A stretch of DNA of 64,000 bases from Turritopsis dohrnii (GCA_027922465.2 BQMF02000674.1:1-64000); one strand, 5' to 3'. Shown: positions 41,701 through 56,188, counted from the stretch's first letter. Program-made: numbers and translations. The notes: a model not told the origin generated them from the letters alone.

Positions 41701-44700
41701 GATTCGTGTAAATTAATTACGGAAACACAGAATCAATTTTCGGAGATGGTTCATTTTATACGACCAATTTTGCGTTTTCGTCTAAAATTGTAGAATACAA
41801 ATTGACCTTTGACAGTGAAATTTGTCGACAAATTATTAGTTCAGGTAATAGATTTATAGCTATTTTAATTTTGTCGAAATTTGCTACGACTGTGTAAAGA
41901 GATAACGAAGTTAGAGAATCGTCAATTTAAATCAATCGAGGAAGTTCAGTTTTCTTATGAGGATTTCGCAGAATTGCATGTTCTCTAATAATCACTGATA
42001 ATAATTATAATGTTATTATAATTATAATTATAATATAATAATTCTGCCAAAAAGTAATTGGGAGATTTTAGTCCTTGTGCTTCCATTCCTTTAGATAATC
42101 CTTAATATAGCTTTCAGAGATAGCATTGCTCAAACATAACAGCCAGCCCTTATGTCAATGTTATAACTTACCTTGTTGATATACGGTAGTGAGTATGTTT
42201 CTATAAAAATGCACTCCTTCGCAGTGAATTTAGTGTGTTGGACCGACGAGATAGTAATCAACTAGATTTCAATCCGATAAGATGAAGAACTCGGTAAGAT
42301 ATAGAACCAGCCATCATGAATGGAAGACTAAACACAAAAACTCTTTCCCCAGTTAGCAAAAGTGTCAAACAGTCACTGCGTTGAAGAGTATTTTCATTGA
42401 AAAGTGAGTATATTTCCATAGTAACACACTCGATCGCAGAGATTTTTCAACAAATTTACCCACTGGGTCTGGTTTTTCATTTGCCTACTTTCTTCTGTTC
42501 TTGTTCAAGAATTACAAAAATTGATGAAAACATTATATGCAAACAAAATTAACGATAATAGACCTTTCCCGAATTTCTGTTTAAACACCGTGTTATGGCC
42601 TTGCTTCTAAGTTTCGCCTCTTTTTCAAACTCTTAATTACTTCTAATTATTCCACTGGGGAACTGAAAAAAACGAGTAACTATTACTTACTGAGAACATT
42701 ATGCAATTAGAAAAACAATAAAGAACATAGAAACGAGGCGAAACTTAGAAGCTAGGCCATAACACGGTGTTTAAACAGAAATTCGGGAAAGGTGTATTAT
42801 ATTGATACTTTACACCAAGCAATCAATAAAAATCGAGTTTTTAGATGTACTCATATTTTTTATGATTTATTCTTATTTCTAATTTTGCTCGTTATGTTTT
42901 TAGTTTTTTTTTAATTTTACTTTATTGATTGATTGTACTTCCATCCCATTCCCAGGATTCATGGAAAAAACAAAGAGCTAAAAGTAATTGTTGGTAATCT
43001 TGTTAACTTTGTTTGTTTGGCGTATGTTGATTAATTTACTCAGTTATCTTCTGATGGCTGTACCTAATCCGAAATAGTATTAGGTATGGACTGTAAGTTT
43101 TTGAGCATGATTGGTGATAAAATCTTACATCATATAGGGTTGAAAGGGTTTGAAAACAAACAATCCATTTCCATTTTTGCGTCACATCATCAGCGACATC
43201 AAGACTGTAACAAATTGAGTTATAAAACAGTAAGTTTTTAAGTTTTGCTTGTAACTTTGAAACTGTGCTAAAAGTTGCTACACAGAACCTATATCATGTT
43301 CTTCCTAGTAAATCCTAAATTCAAAATGGTAACAACATATAAATATTGGCAGTTAGAAAGTCAATCATTGGATTCTGCAGAAGCAGCTGCGTTCTGAAGA
43401 TACGGAACAAAGTAACGATACATCTTGCAGCATTTAAATAAAACGATGTAAAGACTTTAGCATCAAATAGAAATAAAATAAAAGTATTTCGTGAAAAATT
43501 TTTCCTTGAGGTGTCGTAACAGCGCAAACGTCATTAATATTCAGTTTGAAAACGAGACGTTGTTTGTAGTGACGTAATTGTGGAAAAGCTCTATCACTCT
43601 TGGATAAGTGACGGATAAGTGAATCAAGAGATCGTCAAATATTACGACGGAGAGTGATGCTATTTAGAATAGAAAAAGTTCTAGAGACCCAATGAACACT
43701 TCAGATTGAAAAGGAATTTTATTATACTGTTCTCCTCTACATTTATTGATAAATCAGGCACAAACAAATTTGTTGAAAAACGCTGCCAAGGAGTGCGATA
43801 TCATAAAAATATACGCAACATTTTAATGAAAATTTCTCCGTCGCAGTGACTTTTTGACCATTTTGTCCTGGGTTATTTCTAAACACCATAGTTACATTAA
43901 TTAGACAAACGAGCAAATAGACTATAATATCCCATTGGGCAAAATTGTCAAAAAGTGACTGCGAATGGAGAGAAATTTTATTGAAATTGTGTGTATATTT
44001 CTATAGAAATGCACTCCTTCGCAGAGATTTTTAAACAATTATGCCGGCTGGTATGACATATTTTTTAGCTCACATTGCAACCATGATGGTTATAACACTT
44101 ACATAAAGCTTTATTTTTTCACTATCTCTGGATCCACCACTCACCGCGTTGTTACTTGCTAAACAACAGTGGATTGTATATATTGGGAAGAATAAAAGCA
44201 TTCACTACTAGCTTTATGAAAGACAATAATACCCTTTCATTCCATATTATTTTGATATCTTTAATTTTTTTTTGTCAATTTAAGTTTTATAATGTGCGAA
44301 TGAAGAAAAACTTAACGACCTTGATATTTCCTTTTCTTTCCTATTTTCACACTTCTTCATTATGCTTAAGTGAATACTTCCTAACGCAAACTCTCTGTTG
44401 TTTCAACCGACATCATTCAGATTTTGTTTAATTTGAAATTTTAAGCTTCCCTTGTAAATGTTAAAGAATAAGTGAATGGATACATTGTTCTAGGACAATG
44501 CCCCCCTGGAAAATTACAAGTGATCTTAGGCAATTTTACTAGCAATAGTAATTGTCCGAGAGAGCAATAATTCATAATAACTCATCGATTTGTCGGGAGG
44601 TAAACGTCCCAGGTGCAATTGTGAGGATTCGGGGATTCTATCCGATGTTTCAACAACAAGGAAAATCCGATGGTTCCTTTTGATTGATCTTCCTTATACA

Positions 44701-45266
44701 TCTTTCATTCGTGATGGGATTCTTGACGAAGGTGATTCAGACACCTTTTAGAACGATTTATAAAGTCTAAAAACGTTTAAGATGATTTGGAATATTTCAA
44801 AACAAAAACCTTCGGTGTTTGTAACATTGATTGAAGTGCTTGTAAATGAAAGTTACCAGATACCCAGTGGTCAAAATCGTCAAAACAGTCACTGCGGCGG
44901 AGATCACTTTTATTGAAATTGTGTGTATATTTCTATAGAAATGCGCTCCTTCGCATAGATTTTTTAACCAATGTGCCGGCTGGATAAGCAGTAACTATTT
45001 ATGGACTCCTGAAATCATGTTAGACTGGTGAAGTATGGAGTCGTGTAAAAACAGTACTAATCGTTCCAATGTCAATATTTCAACAAATTCAAGTTGTAAA
45101 TCAATAGGAAAACAGCCAAGGCTTCGGAAATATTTTTCGAGATACCGATGTTCGAGATATCGAGAGGATTTGGGCCCAAAAAAGTGCCTAGTGTCCAAAA
45201 GACCGGGAAAACGTCGAGAGTCGACTGTATTTGTATAGTGGCTACCCTCGCAACCAAATTAACTAC
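38329..45266. repeat. tandem unit, copy 2 (6,938 bp)
   Basis: Head-to-tail copy of 31394-38328. It is almost identical except for a patch of about 1 kb (roughly 40955-41945), where a dozen or so small indels and substitutions separate it from copies 1 and 3. It contains the same MITEs at +6,935 to +6,938 (for example 40114, 40415, 42346, 43931, 44863) and the foldback MITE at about 42560-42791. Confidence 0.95.
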
Positions 45267-45732
45267 TAAGTATCCCTCGTTTCTCCATACGTAAACCATG
45301 TCGCGTTGGGAACATAATTGCCATGCAGCGATTAAAGCTTATTGCACAAAGTGTTAATAGGTACACACCAGAACCAATGAAATAAAAGGTGTTACCATCT
45401 GTAAATGCGCACAATATGTTTCTGTTTGTTTGAGATTTCACAAGTGTTCCGGTATCCAAAACGAAAGAGTAAAACATCACGTTAACACTGCAAACAATAT
45501 GTGCCGCACACGCATTAAGAAGGAACAAATTCATCGGACTTTGTAGCGTTCTGTGACGTACGATGGTTACCGACATCGTAACATTGCCGACGACGGTAAA
45601 TGTAACTGCTATAGTGAACAGAGTCTTCATGATGATCTCCGTCACGGGTGTAAATATTGACAGCTCCATTAAATACCTCAAGGCTTTCGTATCATTCTGG
45701 AGGAGTCTTATCTCCTCTTCACAGCTCTCCAT
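45259..45732 (-). pseudogene. truncated GPCR 5' half, tandem copy 3
   Basis: Same structure as the copy-2 fragment: 157 codons from the ATG, same junction-encoded Ser-Ser-stop end, no difference seen in the coding part. Confidence 0.9.
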
Positions 45733-48700
45733 TGATTTTAAACAATGATTGGCCTTTGCGATAAATTCTCTACAAAACACAACCTTCAATCAATATAAGA
45801 TATAGCTCCGACATCAATGTGTACTACCTAGGATAAATGAAGTCACTTTTTAAATAAACGTAAAAATACATCTAACAACGAACACTTAAAACATAGAGTA
45901 CTCGAACCACATATTTAATGACCGTTATATTAAGATAAGTTCATGAATTGATTCAACAAAAACATACTCAGATCAGGTAAACTTCGTTGTCAGCATAAAT
46001 AGACATCCAATTGTTTAGATTTCCTGTTGTTTTTAAAAATACGGAGATAAAATGTATAATACGATTATATCATATAAAATTTTAGTTAATTAATCGTTCG
46101 TGTATTTTCTTTGATACTGCAAATAACACACAAATAATCCAGAAGAAATGGTATTCTTTTGAAAATAAGACAATTGGACATTCCCCTTAATCAATTATCT
46201 CTCGTGCATCATACTAGAATGCAACGAGATGTAATCATTAAAAACATCTCAATTGCTAAAATAAACCGTTTGACAAAACTGATTTTCTCAATGATGCAAT
46301 TTGGGAAAAATTATACAAATCATACGGCAAATGATTATATCATTGAGTGATGATAGTTGTATATGAAATATTATGCCCATTACCGGAATATGGGAAACTG
46401 CCATCTTAATGATTACTTGAATCTTGTATAACAAATCGGATATTCTGATTACAATATCGGGACATACATAAAAGACACACTGAAACCAACAAAATGACTT
46501 TGTTATGAAAGATCTCTGATATACTTCAGAAATCCGCCAATATAGGAGGTCCTTAGTCAAAAAGACTTTTGAAAACGTTTTACCATTTCCTGTCTGTAAA
46601 GGAAGTTGCTTCAGCTACGAATAATCTCAATATGGCATATTGCCAACTGCTAGACAGTTCAATGATTACTTTTTCATTTCGAAAACCTGCTTTTCACAAT
46701 TGATAAGTAGTCAAAACTTGAAATTGAGTTTTGCATCTGTCAGGACAGCTTTATATTGACGCACAAACGCCGGGTCTGATTCCAGTACTATTGTTTGGTT
46801 AAAATTCGCCGAAAATGGGATAGATACGTCATATCAACTTCGGATAGCCACACAAACGCCACATGAATTTTTTTGCCTTGTTCACATTCACTTAATGAAA
46901 ACATGTATTTATTTTCTTTTTAGCATTGCTAGCCAAAGTCTTTATTTTTCAATTTCATGTCTATCATGTATATCACCACGTCGTTCGTGTATCTTTTTCA
47001 ATTTCATGTCTATCATGTATATCACCACGTCGTTCGTGTATCTTTTTCACTCCCAGTGGGCAATTCTTTTTAATCACTGCAATGGAGAGTAATTCCATAA
47101 AAATTTACACATTATTTTAATAAAAATGCTCTTCATCGTAGTGACTTTGACGATTTTGGCCACTGGGCTATTTAAAATCATGCTTGAATTATGTCTGCTG
47201 AAGTAAATTCATACATGGACGTCCATGATTCATACTACCATGTTAACTTAGCCGGGGAAGTTTGCTTTTTAAAAAAAAAAACGCTTGCGTTTGCATTTTT
47301 AGTACATTGCATTACGACGGTAGCTACAGTAACCGTCAAAACTAGAGGCTAACCCAGCTGACGCATTTGTTAAAAATTCTCTGCGAAGGAGTGCATTTCT
47401 ATAAAAATATACACATTATTTCACACTATTTCAATGAAAGTGCTCTCCGTCACAGTGACTTTTTTACGAATTTGCCCACAGGGAAATAACAAGCTTGAGA
47501 GTTTACGAATCAACCGATTTAAGAGTTAGTGCTGTTCAAGTTACGAAGTTCTTCATCATACTCTAGAAAATGAAATCAAAAGCATCTTAAACAACCAGCA
47601 AACAAACAGTTTTGCTTTTTAATGAAATTTAGTTTTTAAAGATAATGATGCGTTCGAGAAAAAAGTGTGTCAGTAGCTTTCTTGTGAGATAATCTCCACC
47701 AGAGAGCCAATCATTTTTGTGCTTTGCTTGAAGGCTTTGTTAATAATAAACAACTGTTCGTTCCCAGACCATTTCTCAATTTGTTCTATTTCTACTGACA
47801 TCAACATAGAGCAACCTTCAGCTCTACATGTAATAGTTTGTTACCACACTGCCTCTTACAAGAGAAGAAGACGACACAACGTCCAACGGAATTTTTTTTC
47901 TTGAAGGATCTTTGAAAATGATGACAGTCAGTATTGAAATTTTCGAAAAACCGCTGGCCGAAATTTTGCTATTTAAATGATTGGTTTCAAAACCTGGTCT
48001 CCATGACAACATGAAATCGTAACGTCTAAAAAGAATTTGCTGACATATGTAGGTCTTAGGAGTCCAGACATATTAGATGATTTATTGTAAGTATATTTGC
48101 GGAAGCAGGAAACAAACTTATTGACATTGTTACTCCGACTCGGTTCCAGGTCTCTACGACATTTTGATTAAACCAAGACAAAGTGCTAGAGTCAACAATT
48201 TTTTACAATTTATACAGTTTGCAGCTATACATAAAAGATGTTTACGAAATAAATTCAAAAATTCTGGCATAATATCTTTTCTAAATTTCCAGAAATATTT
48301 ACATATCTGTATGTCAACAGTTTCTTTTGAGCATGATGTTACCATGGAGTACACCAATTAAATACTTTTGTAACATTGCTTGTTTGAGGTGACGAAAAAC
48401 ATCTTTGTGTGTTGCTGTCGTAAACCATCTCGTTCACCTGGCCAACTTGGTTTAACATAATACCGTGAGCCGCCTTGGTTTAAACCGAGTTGGCATTTAG
48501 TCAAGTCAAACGGTTTTCAACAAAATGGTATGTGAAAAGTTTTTTTTTACTTTGCTTGAACACTTGTTAAGCATATTAGACTAGATTAATCAAAATATCG
48601 TAAATTCCTAGTTTGGAATTTTCTGGGGTGAAAAAAAGATTCGTGTAAATTAATTACGGAAACACAGAATCAATTTTCGGAGATGGTTCATTTTATACGA

Positions 48701-51700
48701 CCAATTTTGCGTTTTCGTCTAAAATTGTAGAATACAAATTGACCTTTGACAGTGAAATTTGTCGACAAATTATTAGTTCAGGTAATAGATTTATAGCTAT
48801 TTTAATTTTGTCGAAATTTGCTACGACTGTGTAAAGAGATAACGAAGTTAGAGAATCGTCAATTTAAATCAAATCGAGGAAGTTCAGTTTTCTTATGAGG
48901 ATTTCGCAGAATTGCATGTTCTCTAATAATCACTGATAATAATTATAATGTTATTATAATTATAATTATAATATAATAATTCTGCCAAAAAGTAATTGGG
49001 AGATTTTAGTCCTTGTGCTTCCATTCCTTTAGATAATCCTTAATATAGCTTTCAGAGATAGCATTGCTCAAACATAACAGCCAGCCCTTATGTCAATGTT
49101 ATAACTTACCTTGTTGATATACGGTAGTGAGTATGTTTCTATAAAAATGCACTCCTTCGCAGTGAATTTAGTGTGTTGGACCGACGAGATAGTAATCAAC
49201 TAGATTTCAATCCGATAAGATGAAGAACTCGGTAAGATATAGAACCAGCCATCATGAATGGAAGACTAAACACAAAAACTCTTTCCCCAGTTAGCAAAAG
49301 TGTCAAACAGTCACTGCGTTGAAGAGTATTTTCATTGAAAAGTGAGTATATTTCCATAGTAACACACTCGATCGCAGAGATTTTTCAACAAATTTACCCA
49401 CTGGGTCTGGTTTTTCATTTGCCTACTTTCTTCTGTTCTTGTTCAAGAATTACAAAAATTGATGAAAACATTATATGCAAACAAAATTAACGATAATAGA
49501 CCTTTCCCGAATTTCTGTTTAAACACCGTGTTATGGCCTTGCTTCTAAGTTTCGCCTCTTTTTCAAACTCTTAATTACTTCTAATTATTCCACTGGGGAA
49601 CTGAAAAAACGAGTAACTATTACTTACTGAGAACATTATGCAATTAGAAAAACAATAAAGAACATAGAAACGAGGCGAAACTTAGAAGCTAGGCCATAAC
49701 ACGGTGTTTAAACAGAAATTCGGGAAAGGTGTATTATATTGATACTTTACACCAAGCAATCAATAAAAATCGAGTTTTTAGATGTACTCATATTTTTTAT
49801 GATTTATTCTTATTTCTAATTTTGCTCGTTATGTTTTTAGTTTTTTTTTAATTTTACTTTATTGATTGATTGTACTTCCATCCCATTCCCAGGATTCATG
49901 GAAAAAACAAAGAGCTAAAAGTAATTGTTGGTAATCTTGTTAACTTTGTTTGTTTGGCGTATGTTGATTAATTTACTCAGTTATCTTCTGATGGCTGTAC
50001 CTAATCCGAAATAGTATTAGGTATGGACTGTAAGTTTTTGAGCATGATTGGTGATAAAATTTTACATCATATAGGGTTGAAAGGGTTTGAAAACAAACAA
50101 TCCATTTCCATTTTTGCGTCACATCATCAGCGACATCAAGACTGTAACAAATTGAGTTATAAAACAGTAAGTTTTTAAGTTTTGCTTGTAACTTTGAAAC
50201 TGTGCTAAAAGTTGCTACACAGAACCTATATCATGTTCTTCCTAGTAAATCCTAAATTCAAAATGGTAACAACATATAAATATTGGCAGTTAGAAAGTCA
50301 ATCATTGGATTCTGCAGAAGCAGCTGCGTTCTGAAGATACGGAACAAAGTAACGATACATCTTGCAGCATTTAAATAAAACGATGTAAAGACTTTAGCAT
50401 CAAATAGAAATAAAATAAAAGTATTTCGTGAAAAATTTTTCCTTGAGGTGTCGTAACAGCGCAAACGTCATTAATATTCAGTTTGAAAACGAGACGTTGT
50501 TTGTAGTGACGTAATTGTGGAAAAGCTCTATCACTCTTGGATAAGTGACGGATAAGTGAATCAAGAGATCGTCAAATATTACGACGGAGAGTGATGCTAT
50601 TTAGAATAGAAAAAGTTCTAGAGACCCAATGAACACTTCAGATTGAAAAGGAATTTTATTATACTGTTCTCCTCTACATTTATTGATAAATCAGGCACAA
50701 ACAAATTTGTTGAAAAACGCTGCCAAGGAGTGCGATATCATAAAAATATACGCAACATTTTAATGAAAATTTCTCCGTCGCAGTGACTTTTTGACCATTT
50801 TGTCCTGGGTTATTTCTAAACACCATAGTTACATTAATTAGACAAACGAGCAAATAGACTATAATATCCCATTGGGCAAAATTGTCAAAAAGTGACTGCG
50901 AATGGAGAGAAATTTTATTGAAATTGTGTGTATATTTCTATAGAAATGCACTCCTTCGCAGAGATTTTTAAACAATTATGCCGGCTGGTATGACATATTT
51001 TTTAGCTCACATTGCAACCATGATGGTTATAACACTTACATAAAGCTTTATTTTTTCACTATCTCTGGATCCACCACTCACCGCGTTGTTACTTGCTAAA
51101 CAACAGTGGATTGTATATATTGGGAAGAATAAAAGCATTCACTACTAGCTTTATGAAAGACAATAATACCCTTTCATTCCATATTATTTTGATATCTTTA
51201 ATTTTTTTTTGTCAATTTAAGTTTTATAATGTGCGAATGAAGAAAAACTTAACGACCTTGATATTTCCTTTTCTTTCCTATTTTCACACTTCTTCATTAT
51301 GCTTAAGTGAATACTTCCTAACGCAAACTCTCTGTTGTTTCAACCGACATCATTCAGATTTTGTTTAATTTGAAATTTTAAGCTTCCCTTGTAAATGTTA
51401 AAGAATAAGTGAATGGATACATTGTTCTAGGACAATGCCCCCCTGGAAAATTACAAGTGATCTTAGGCAATTTTACTAGCAATAGTAATTGTCCGAGAGA
51501 GCAATAATTCATAATAACTCATCGATTTGTCGGGAGGTAAACGTCCCAGGTGCAATTGTGAGGATTCGGGGATTCTATCCGATGTTTCAACAACAAGGAA
51601 AATCCGATGGTTCCTTTTGATTGATCTTCCTTATACATCTTTCATTCGTGATGGGATTCTTGACGAAGGTGATTCAGACACCTTTTAGAACGATTTATAA

Positions 51701-52203
51701 AGTCTAAAAACGTTTAAGATGATTTGGAATATTTCAAAACAAAAACCTTCGGTGTTTGTAACATTGATTGAAGTGCTTGTAAATGAAAGTTACCAGATAC
51801 CCAGTGGTCAAAATCGTCAAAACAGTCACTGCGGCGGAGATCACTTTTATTGAAATTGTGTGTATATTTCTATAGAAATGCGCTCCTTCGCATAGATTTT
51901 TTAACCAATGTGCCGGCTGGATAAGCAGTAACTATTTATGGACTCCTGAAATCATGTTAGACTGGTGAAGTATGGAGTCGTGTAAAAACAGTACTAATCG
52001 TTCCAATGTCAATATTTCAACAAATTCAAGTTGTAAATCAATAGGAAAACAGCCAAGGCTTCGGAAATATTTTTCGAGATACCGATGTTCGAGATATCGA
52101 GAGGATTTGGGCCCAAAAAAGTGCCTAGTGTCCAAAAGACCGGGAAAACGTCGAGAGTCGACTGTATTTGTATAGTGGCTACCCTCGCAACCAAATTAAC
52201 TAC
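45267..52203. repeat. tandem unit, copy 3 (6,937 bp)
   Basis: Last head-to-tail copy. Relative to copy 1 it lacks the indel patch of copy 2, shares the A of copy 2 at the site matching 33716, and has a private T at about 50061 (AAATTTTACATC where the others read AAATCTTACATC). It ends in AATTAACTAC at 52203, after which unique sequence (TTCGGTAATATTG) begins. Confidence 0.95.
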
Positions 52204-52928
52204 TTCGGTAATATTGATGCTTTAAAGTAACAACTTTACTGTGCTTGATAGAGTATGCTCATCTGACAGATCCTAAATGTGATATCTCACTTGCTACGTT
52301 CTGCATGGTACACATCTTACCTTGTACATATCTTTACGTTTGTATGCTATTAAAGAATAAATATTAATAGATATTGGAGAAGGAACACGCTTTATTACAC
52401 TAAACATTACAATCAAACGATGAAAAATTTTAAACGTATTTGAACAAAGGAAGCGAAGCCCGAACCTCACTGACCCAGAAACATGTCACAGGGTTTACAC
52501 CGTAAAGTCGTATAGTCGCAAAGTCTAATGTTTGAATCCTTTCCTGTCAACTGTCAAATAATGTTTTTTTTGTTTTTATTTTGTTTTCCTTTTATTGCCT
52601 TCGTTGATTGCTACCGTTGCTGCTTTTCCTTGTCATCGCGGATGTGCCAAAAGTTGTCAATAAAATTTATTAACAAGTCAAAATTGATTGATGGCAACCA
52701 ATGTACAGTCTCCAGGCAACTGACTTCAGGATGCGATAAAACACGATAAGGAACAAATAAACATTGCTCGAGTTTTCGATTTATCGATAGTCTTGTGTGA
52801 TTGAGAATTAGTTCAAACCGATTCAAACACTTCCAGTTACTACAAGTTCGAGTTATTGAAAATTCGAGTAACCGAACAAGACTTAAGTAAATTGCAGGTC
52901 AGAACACTGAAAACTGTTTATCATATTA
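52204..52928. other. unique sequence right of the triplication
   Basis: No gene is recognised. GATGCTTTAAAGTAACAACT at about 52216 resembles TATGCTCTAAAGTGACGACT at about 54423, a short dispersed repeat. Confidence 0.4.
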
Positions 52929-53112
52929 GGGAGTGCTCACATGGATAAACTCAGCCCGGCAATGCGGGCTTGCTTGATTTGGCGAGACCTCAGCCTCATA
53001 AAATTCAATATTTGTTCACATGAGAAATGCATCAGCCCGGTTTGCCAAGGTCTCGCTTTTATGAACTGAGATCTGGGCAAGACGGGCTGAAATTTTCCAT
53101 GTGAACACCCCC
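52929..53112. mobile_element. PIF/Harbinger-like MITE with TTA target duplication
   Basis: The inverted ends are GGGAGTGCTCACATGGA and the complement GGGGGTGTTCACATGGA, continuing to CAGCCCG on both sides. TTA lies immediately outside on both sides (52926-52928 and 53113-53115). 184 bp, no protein. A second such MITE besides 12938-13299, with a different sequence. Confidence 0.75.
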
Positions 53113-53218
53113 TTAGAGACTTTAGCAGTCAATATAAACAAATAAAGGGTGTTTAAGCTAACAAATGAAATATTTCGCAAAATGGAGAACGGGTAATTAC
53201 TCTGGCAATATTTACTTC

Positions 53219-53296
53219 TGCAAACATAAGGTAAGTGTGATGCTTGCAAACATAAGGTAAGTCTAATGCTTGCAAACATAAGGTAAGTCTAATGCT
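53219..53296. repeat. 26-bp tandem repeat, three units
   Basis: TGCAAACATAAGGTAAGTST plus ATGCT-type ends, repeated three times in register. Each unit contains GGTAAGT, a splice-donor-like string. Confidence 0.85.
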
Positions 53297-53732
53297 CGCA
53301 AGTGACAGAGCGGAAGAAGTTTACCACAACGTTTGGATGGCCAAGGAAGTAGCAAAATCAAATATTGTCGGAACAGAAAAACGGGTTTTCGGCTGTCATA
53401 AATCGACGAGAACTGCTACTGGGCCATATTATGATTTACCTCACTTATATTATACTTTCCAATTAGTATTCAGTCAGATAATACCTTGAATGAGTGGGAT
53501 ACTTTAAGTAAGAAACTGGGAGTTTTTAGTCCTTGGTTCCGACTTGCAACTAATAGTTGACTTACCGCCAGAGATACGTATAGCATTGCTCTTACTCTAA
53601 TGTGCATTCAGTCGATGACTCCTAATGGACTGATGCGCTGCTTTTATTACCATGGTAATATCAAGCGGCCATATTCCGTTCCGTCATGTAATTGGAAAAT
53701 ATAACTCCTGAGTCGTTTTAACATTGGCCGAA

Positions 53733-53852
53733 CCTAGTGGGGAAATTTTTTGAAAAGTCACTGCGAAGGAATGCATTTTTATAGAAATGGACACACTATT
53801 GCAATTAAAATGCTATTCACCGCAGAGATCTTTTGAAGATTTTGCCCGCAGT
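53733..53852. mobile_element. CCCAGTGGGC-type MITE
   Basis: It contains AAAAGTCACTGCGAAGGAAT and ATGCTATTCACCGCAGAG, with CTAGTGGGG and TTTGCCCGCAG at the ends. Confidence 0.7.
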
Positions 53853-53920
53853 TATGGTCTTAAGAAAAGATCTCGTTCAAACTTTATTATCGGCTCAAGA
53901 CTTCAAGAAGTTTACAACTG

Positions 53921-53921
53921 T

Positions 53922-53956
<35 letters not shown>

Positions 53957-53959
53957 TTT
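53921..53959. repeat. TTTA microsatellite
   Basis: About ten uninterrupted TTTA units. Confidence 0.9.
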
Positions 53960-54083
53960 CACTTTATTTATAGTCGAAAGATACAATAAAAATAAAATAG
54001 CTGTAGTAGGTAGTAGGTAGTCATAAAAGATAAACAGGTCAGTAATTGATATTACCAAAATCAAAATTATTTTCCAAAAGAAA

Positions 54084-54190
54084 CCCAGTGAACAAATTTG
54101 TTAAAAGACCACTGTGAAGGAGTGAATTTCTATAGAAATAAACTATTTCAATGAAAGTGCTCTTCCTCGCAGTGGTTTTTCTGAAAATAG
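54084..54190. mobile_element. CCCAGTGGGC-type MITE
   Basis: It begins CCCAGTGAACAAATTTG, then CCACTGTGAAGGAGTGAATT, and ends near CTCGCAGTGGTTTTTC. The right terminus has decayed. Confidence 0.65.
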
Positions 54191-56188
54191 TCATGAAAAT
54201 AACTAAAACGTCTTTTTTTTCGATATTTTTATGTAAGAAAAAGTTATAACAAAGATTCAAAAAAGTTGAGTCATTTAAAAAATACCCCAAAATATAATTG
54301 TCATGAATTTGCTGCGAAGTGTATGGCTTCATACATACACCACGTGATATAATTCTAAAACGCACCCTTTTTCCACATAGCATTTGTGACTTTCTCACTC
54401 TATTGGCTATGTCAATAGAATTATGCTCTAAAGTGACGACTTTACTGTATACGATTTAGATAACTCTAAATTCCATTTAATCCGATTTTTCCGAAATTTT
54501 CCGACTTTTTATTTGTTGCGATAATCACAATATCCTGTGTTGTGCGTAACACTAACCCATTCAAGCTCACCATGACAACGACTACAATAACCAATGAATT
54601 TTGTCTCTTCTTTATTAGCTGCTACGCATTGGTAGAATCTGTGGTGATTCCTTGGATCGCGGTATTGCCCTACTTTTCGTTGTTCTTTAGCATTGCAAAA
54701 CGTTGTTGCTGAAAGAGCAAGGACAAGAGATACATACCGCCACTGTGTTGATTATAAAGAATGTCCTTCCGAAAAAATGTGCCCCAGGATCACAGGCGCT
54801 AAAACGCTTTAAAAGACCTATTAATTCGCCTAAGTTATACGAAAATTTCAGAGTTTTCATTAAGCACTTTTTATTTCAGACCTAATTAAGAAAAGTCCAA
54901 GCTATCTTAAAACTTTACTGTGTTATTCTTTGACTTTCCTTGAAATTATCCATATGCAAAAGACCAGATATAAGATTTATCTTGTTAGCTGCACAGACTA
55001 ACGTTAAAAAAGGCTTATTTTTCACTCAAAATCTTTCATCACGTGGTGGTCTATTTAACGACTCAAAAAAATTGTGAAAAATCAGAAAAAAAATTTAGGG
55101 AAACGTCTGACGTCATTTCTTATAAAAAGTTATCATTGTCTATGATGTATTAGGTTATGGGGATCCGGTCCTTAAAATATACATATTTATAATATTTGAG
55201 CACATATTGGAACTCAAAGAAGTCTTTTGAGTGTTTTTTCATCAGAGGACCCCTTTAATATAGCAGTTCTTCCTCACTAAATATACACCTATCAAATTTT
55301 ATGATCAAGCCTGATATATTTCGTCTATTTTCTGACTTACAAGCTTCTTTTATAAGAACAACTTTATAAGAACACGAGCCTCGGATTTGGCCAAAAAATA
55401 AGAACAAAATAAGAACAACTTGAGGCTCAAATCATTGTCCCAAACATTAAGAGCTGAACAACTTTCTTGTAAAATAAGATCAATTCGGGATATAAATTCA
55501 TTGCTTAAAAACGTGCATGCTCATATTGGCTAAATACCATTTAATACCATCTTTATAACCACTGCCACACTGCGTTACAAATTAATGATGAAAGATGGAA
55601 ACAAGAACAGAGTTTCAACTGAAATCTGAAAATGTGTTTTTAAAGCCAATAATAAATCAAAGAACAAAACGAGAACAATTCAGGCTGAAAAAGGCTAAAA
55701 AAATAAGACCCTCAAGTTAGATTTTGCTGGTTCTTATAAAGAAAAGCGTGTAATTGTCCCGTTTATACTTGGAAATTTGTTTAATCTTTAGCCCTGGAAA
55801 GATGCCTTAAAGTATGGCTTAAGTATGGCTTTGCAATCTAAAATCTGAAATAATCTACCCAGGGGCGGATCCAGGGTTAGGCAACTTAGGCAAATGCCTA
55901 ACCCAAAATCAGTTAAATAATGTTTTTCATAAAATTGTATGAAAAAGGTATTGTATTACAATAATCAGAAAATAATCGAAAATATCAAGAGATTCCCGCA
56001 TCCAATCCGCCCGATCCTTTCTTTTCCAAATAGGATTATTATTCTCCCGGCGAGGCGCGGCGCGCGCCATGATGTTAAAAATTAATGTTTTTTACAGCTT
56101 GAGTTTATAGGTAGTGATCTCTGCCCCGAAAACGACTTCTCATAGTCACATTGACAACACAGATTAGTGCCTAACGCTCACCTTAGGC

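Larger units (their letters stand above)
53297..55859. other. non-coding region with MITEs and simple repeats
   Basis: It contains two CCCAGTGGGC-type MITEs, a TTTA microsatellite (53921-53959) and otherwise unrecognised AT-rich sequence. Open frames at 53292-53489, 54039-54398 (minus) and 54703-54885 show no known domain. Confidence 0.5.

Noticed and set aside
32413..46560. Repeated 60-91-codon frames in each tandem unit as a conserved gene family
   Set aside because: Their conservation is only the near-identity of the whole unit; none has a recognisable domain.
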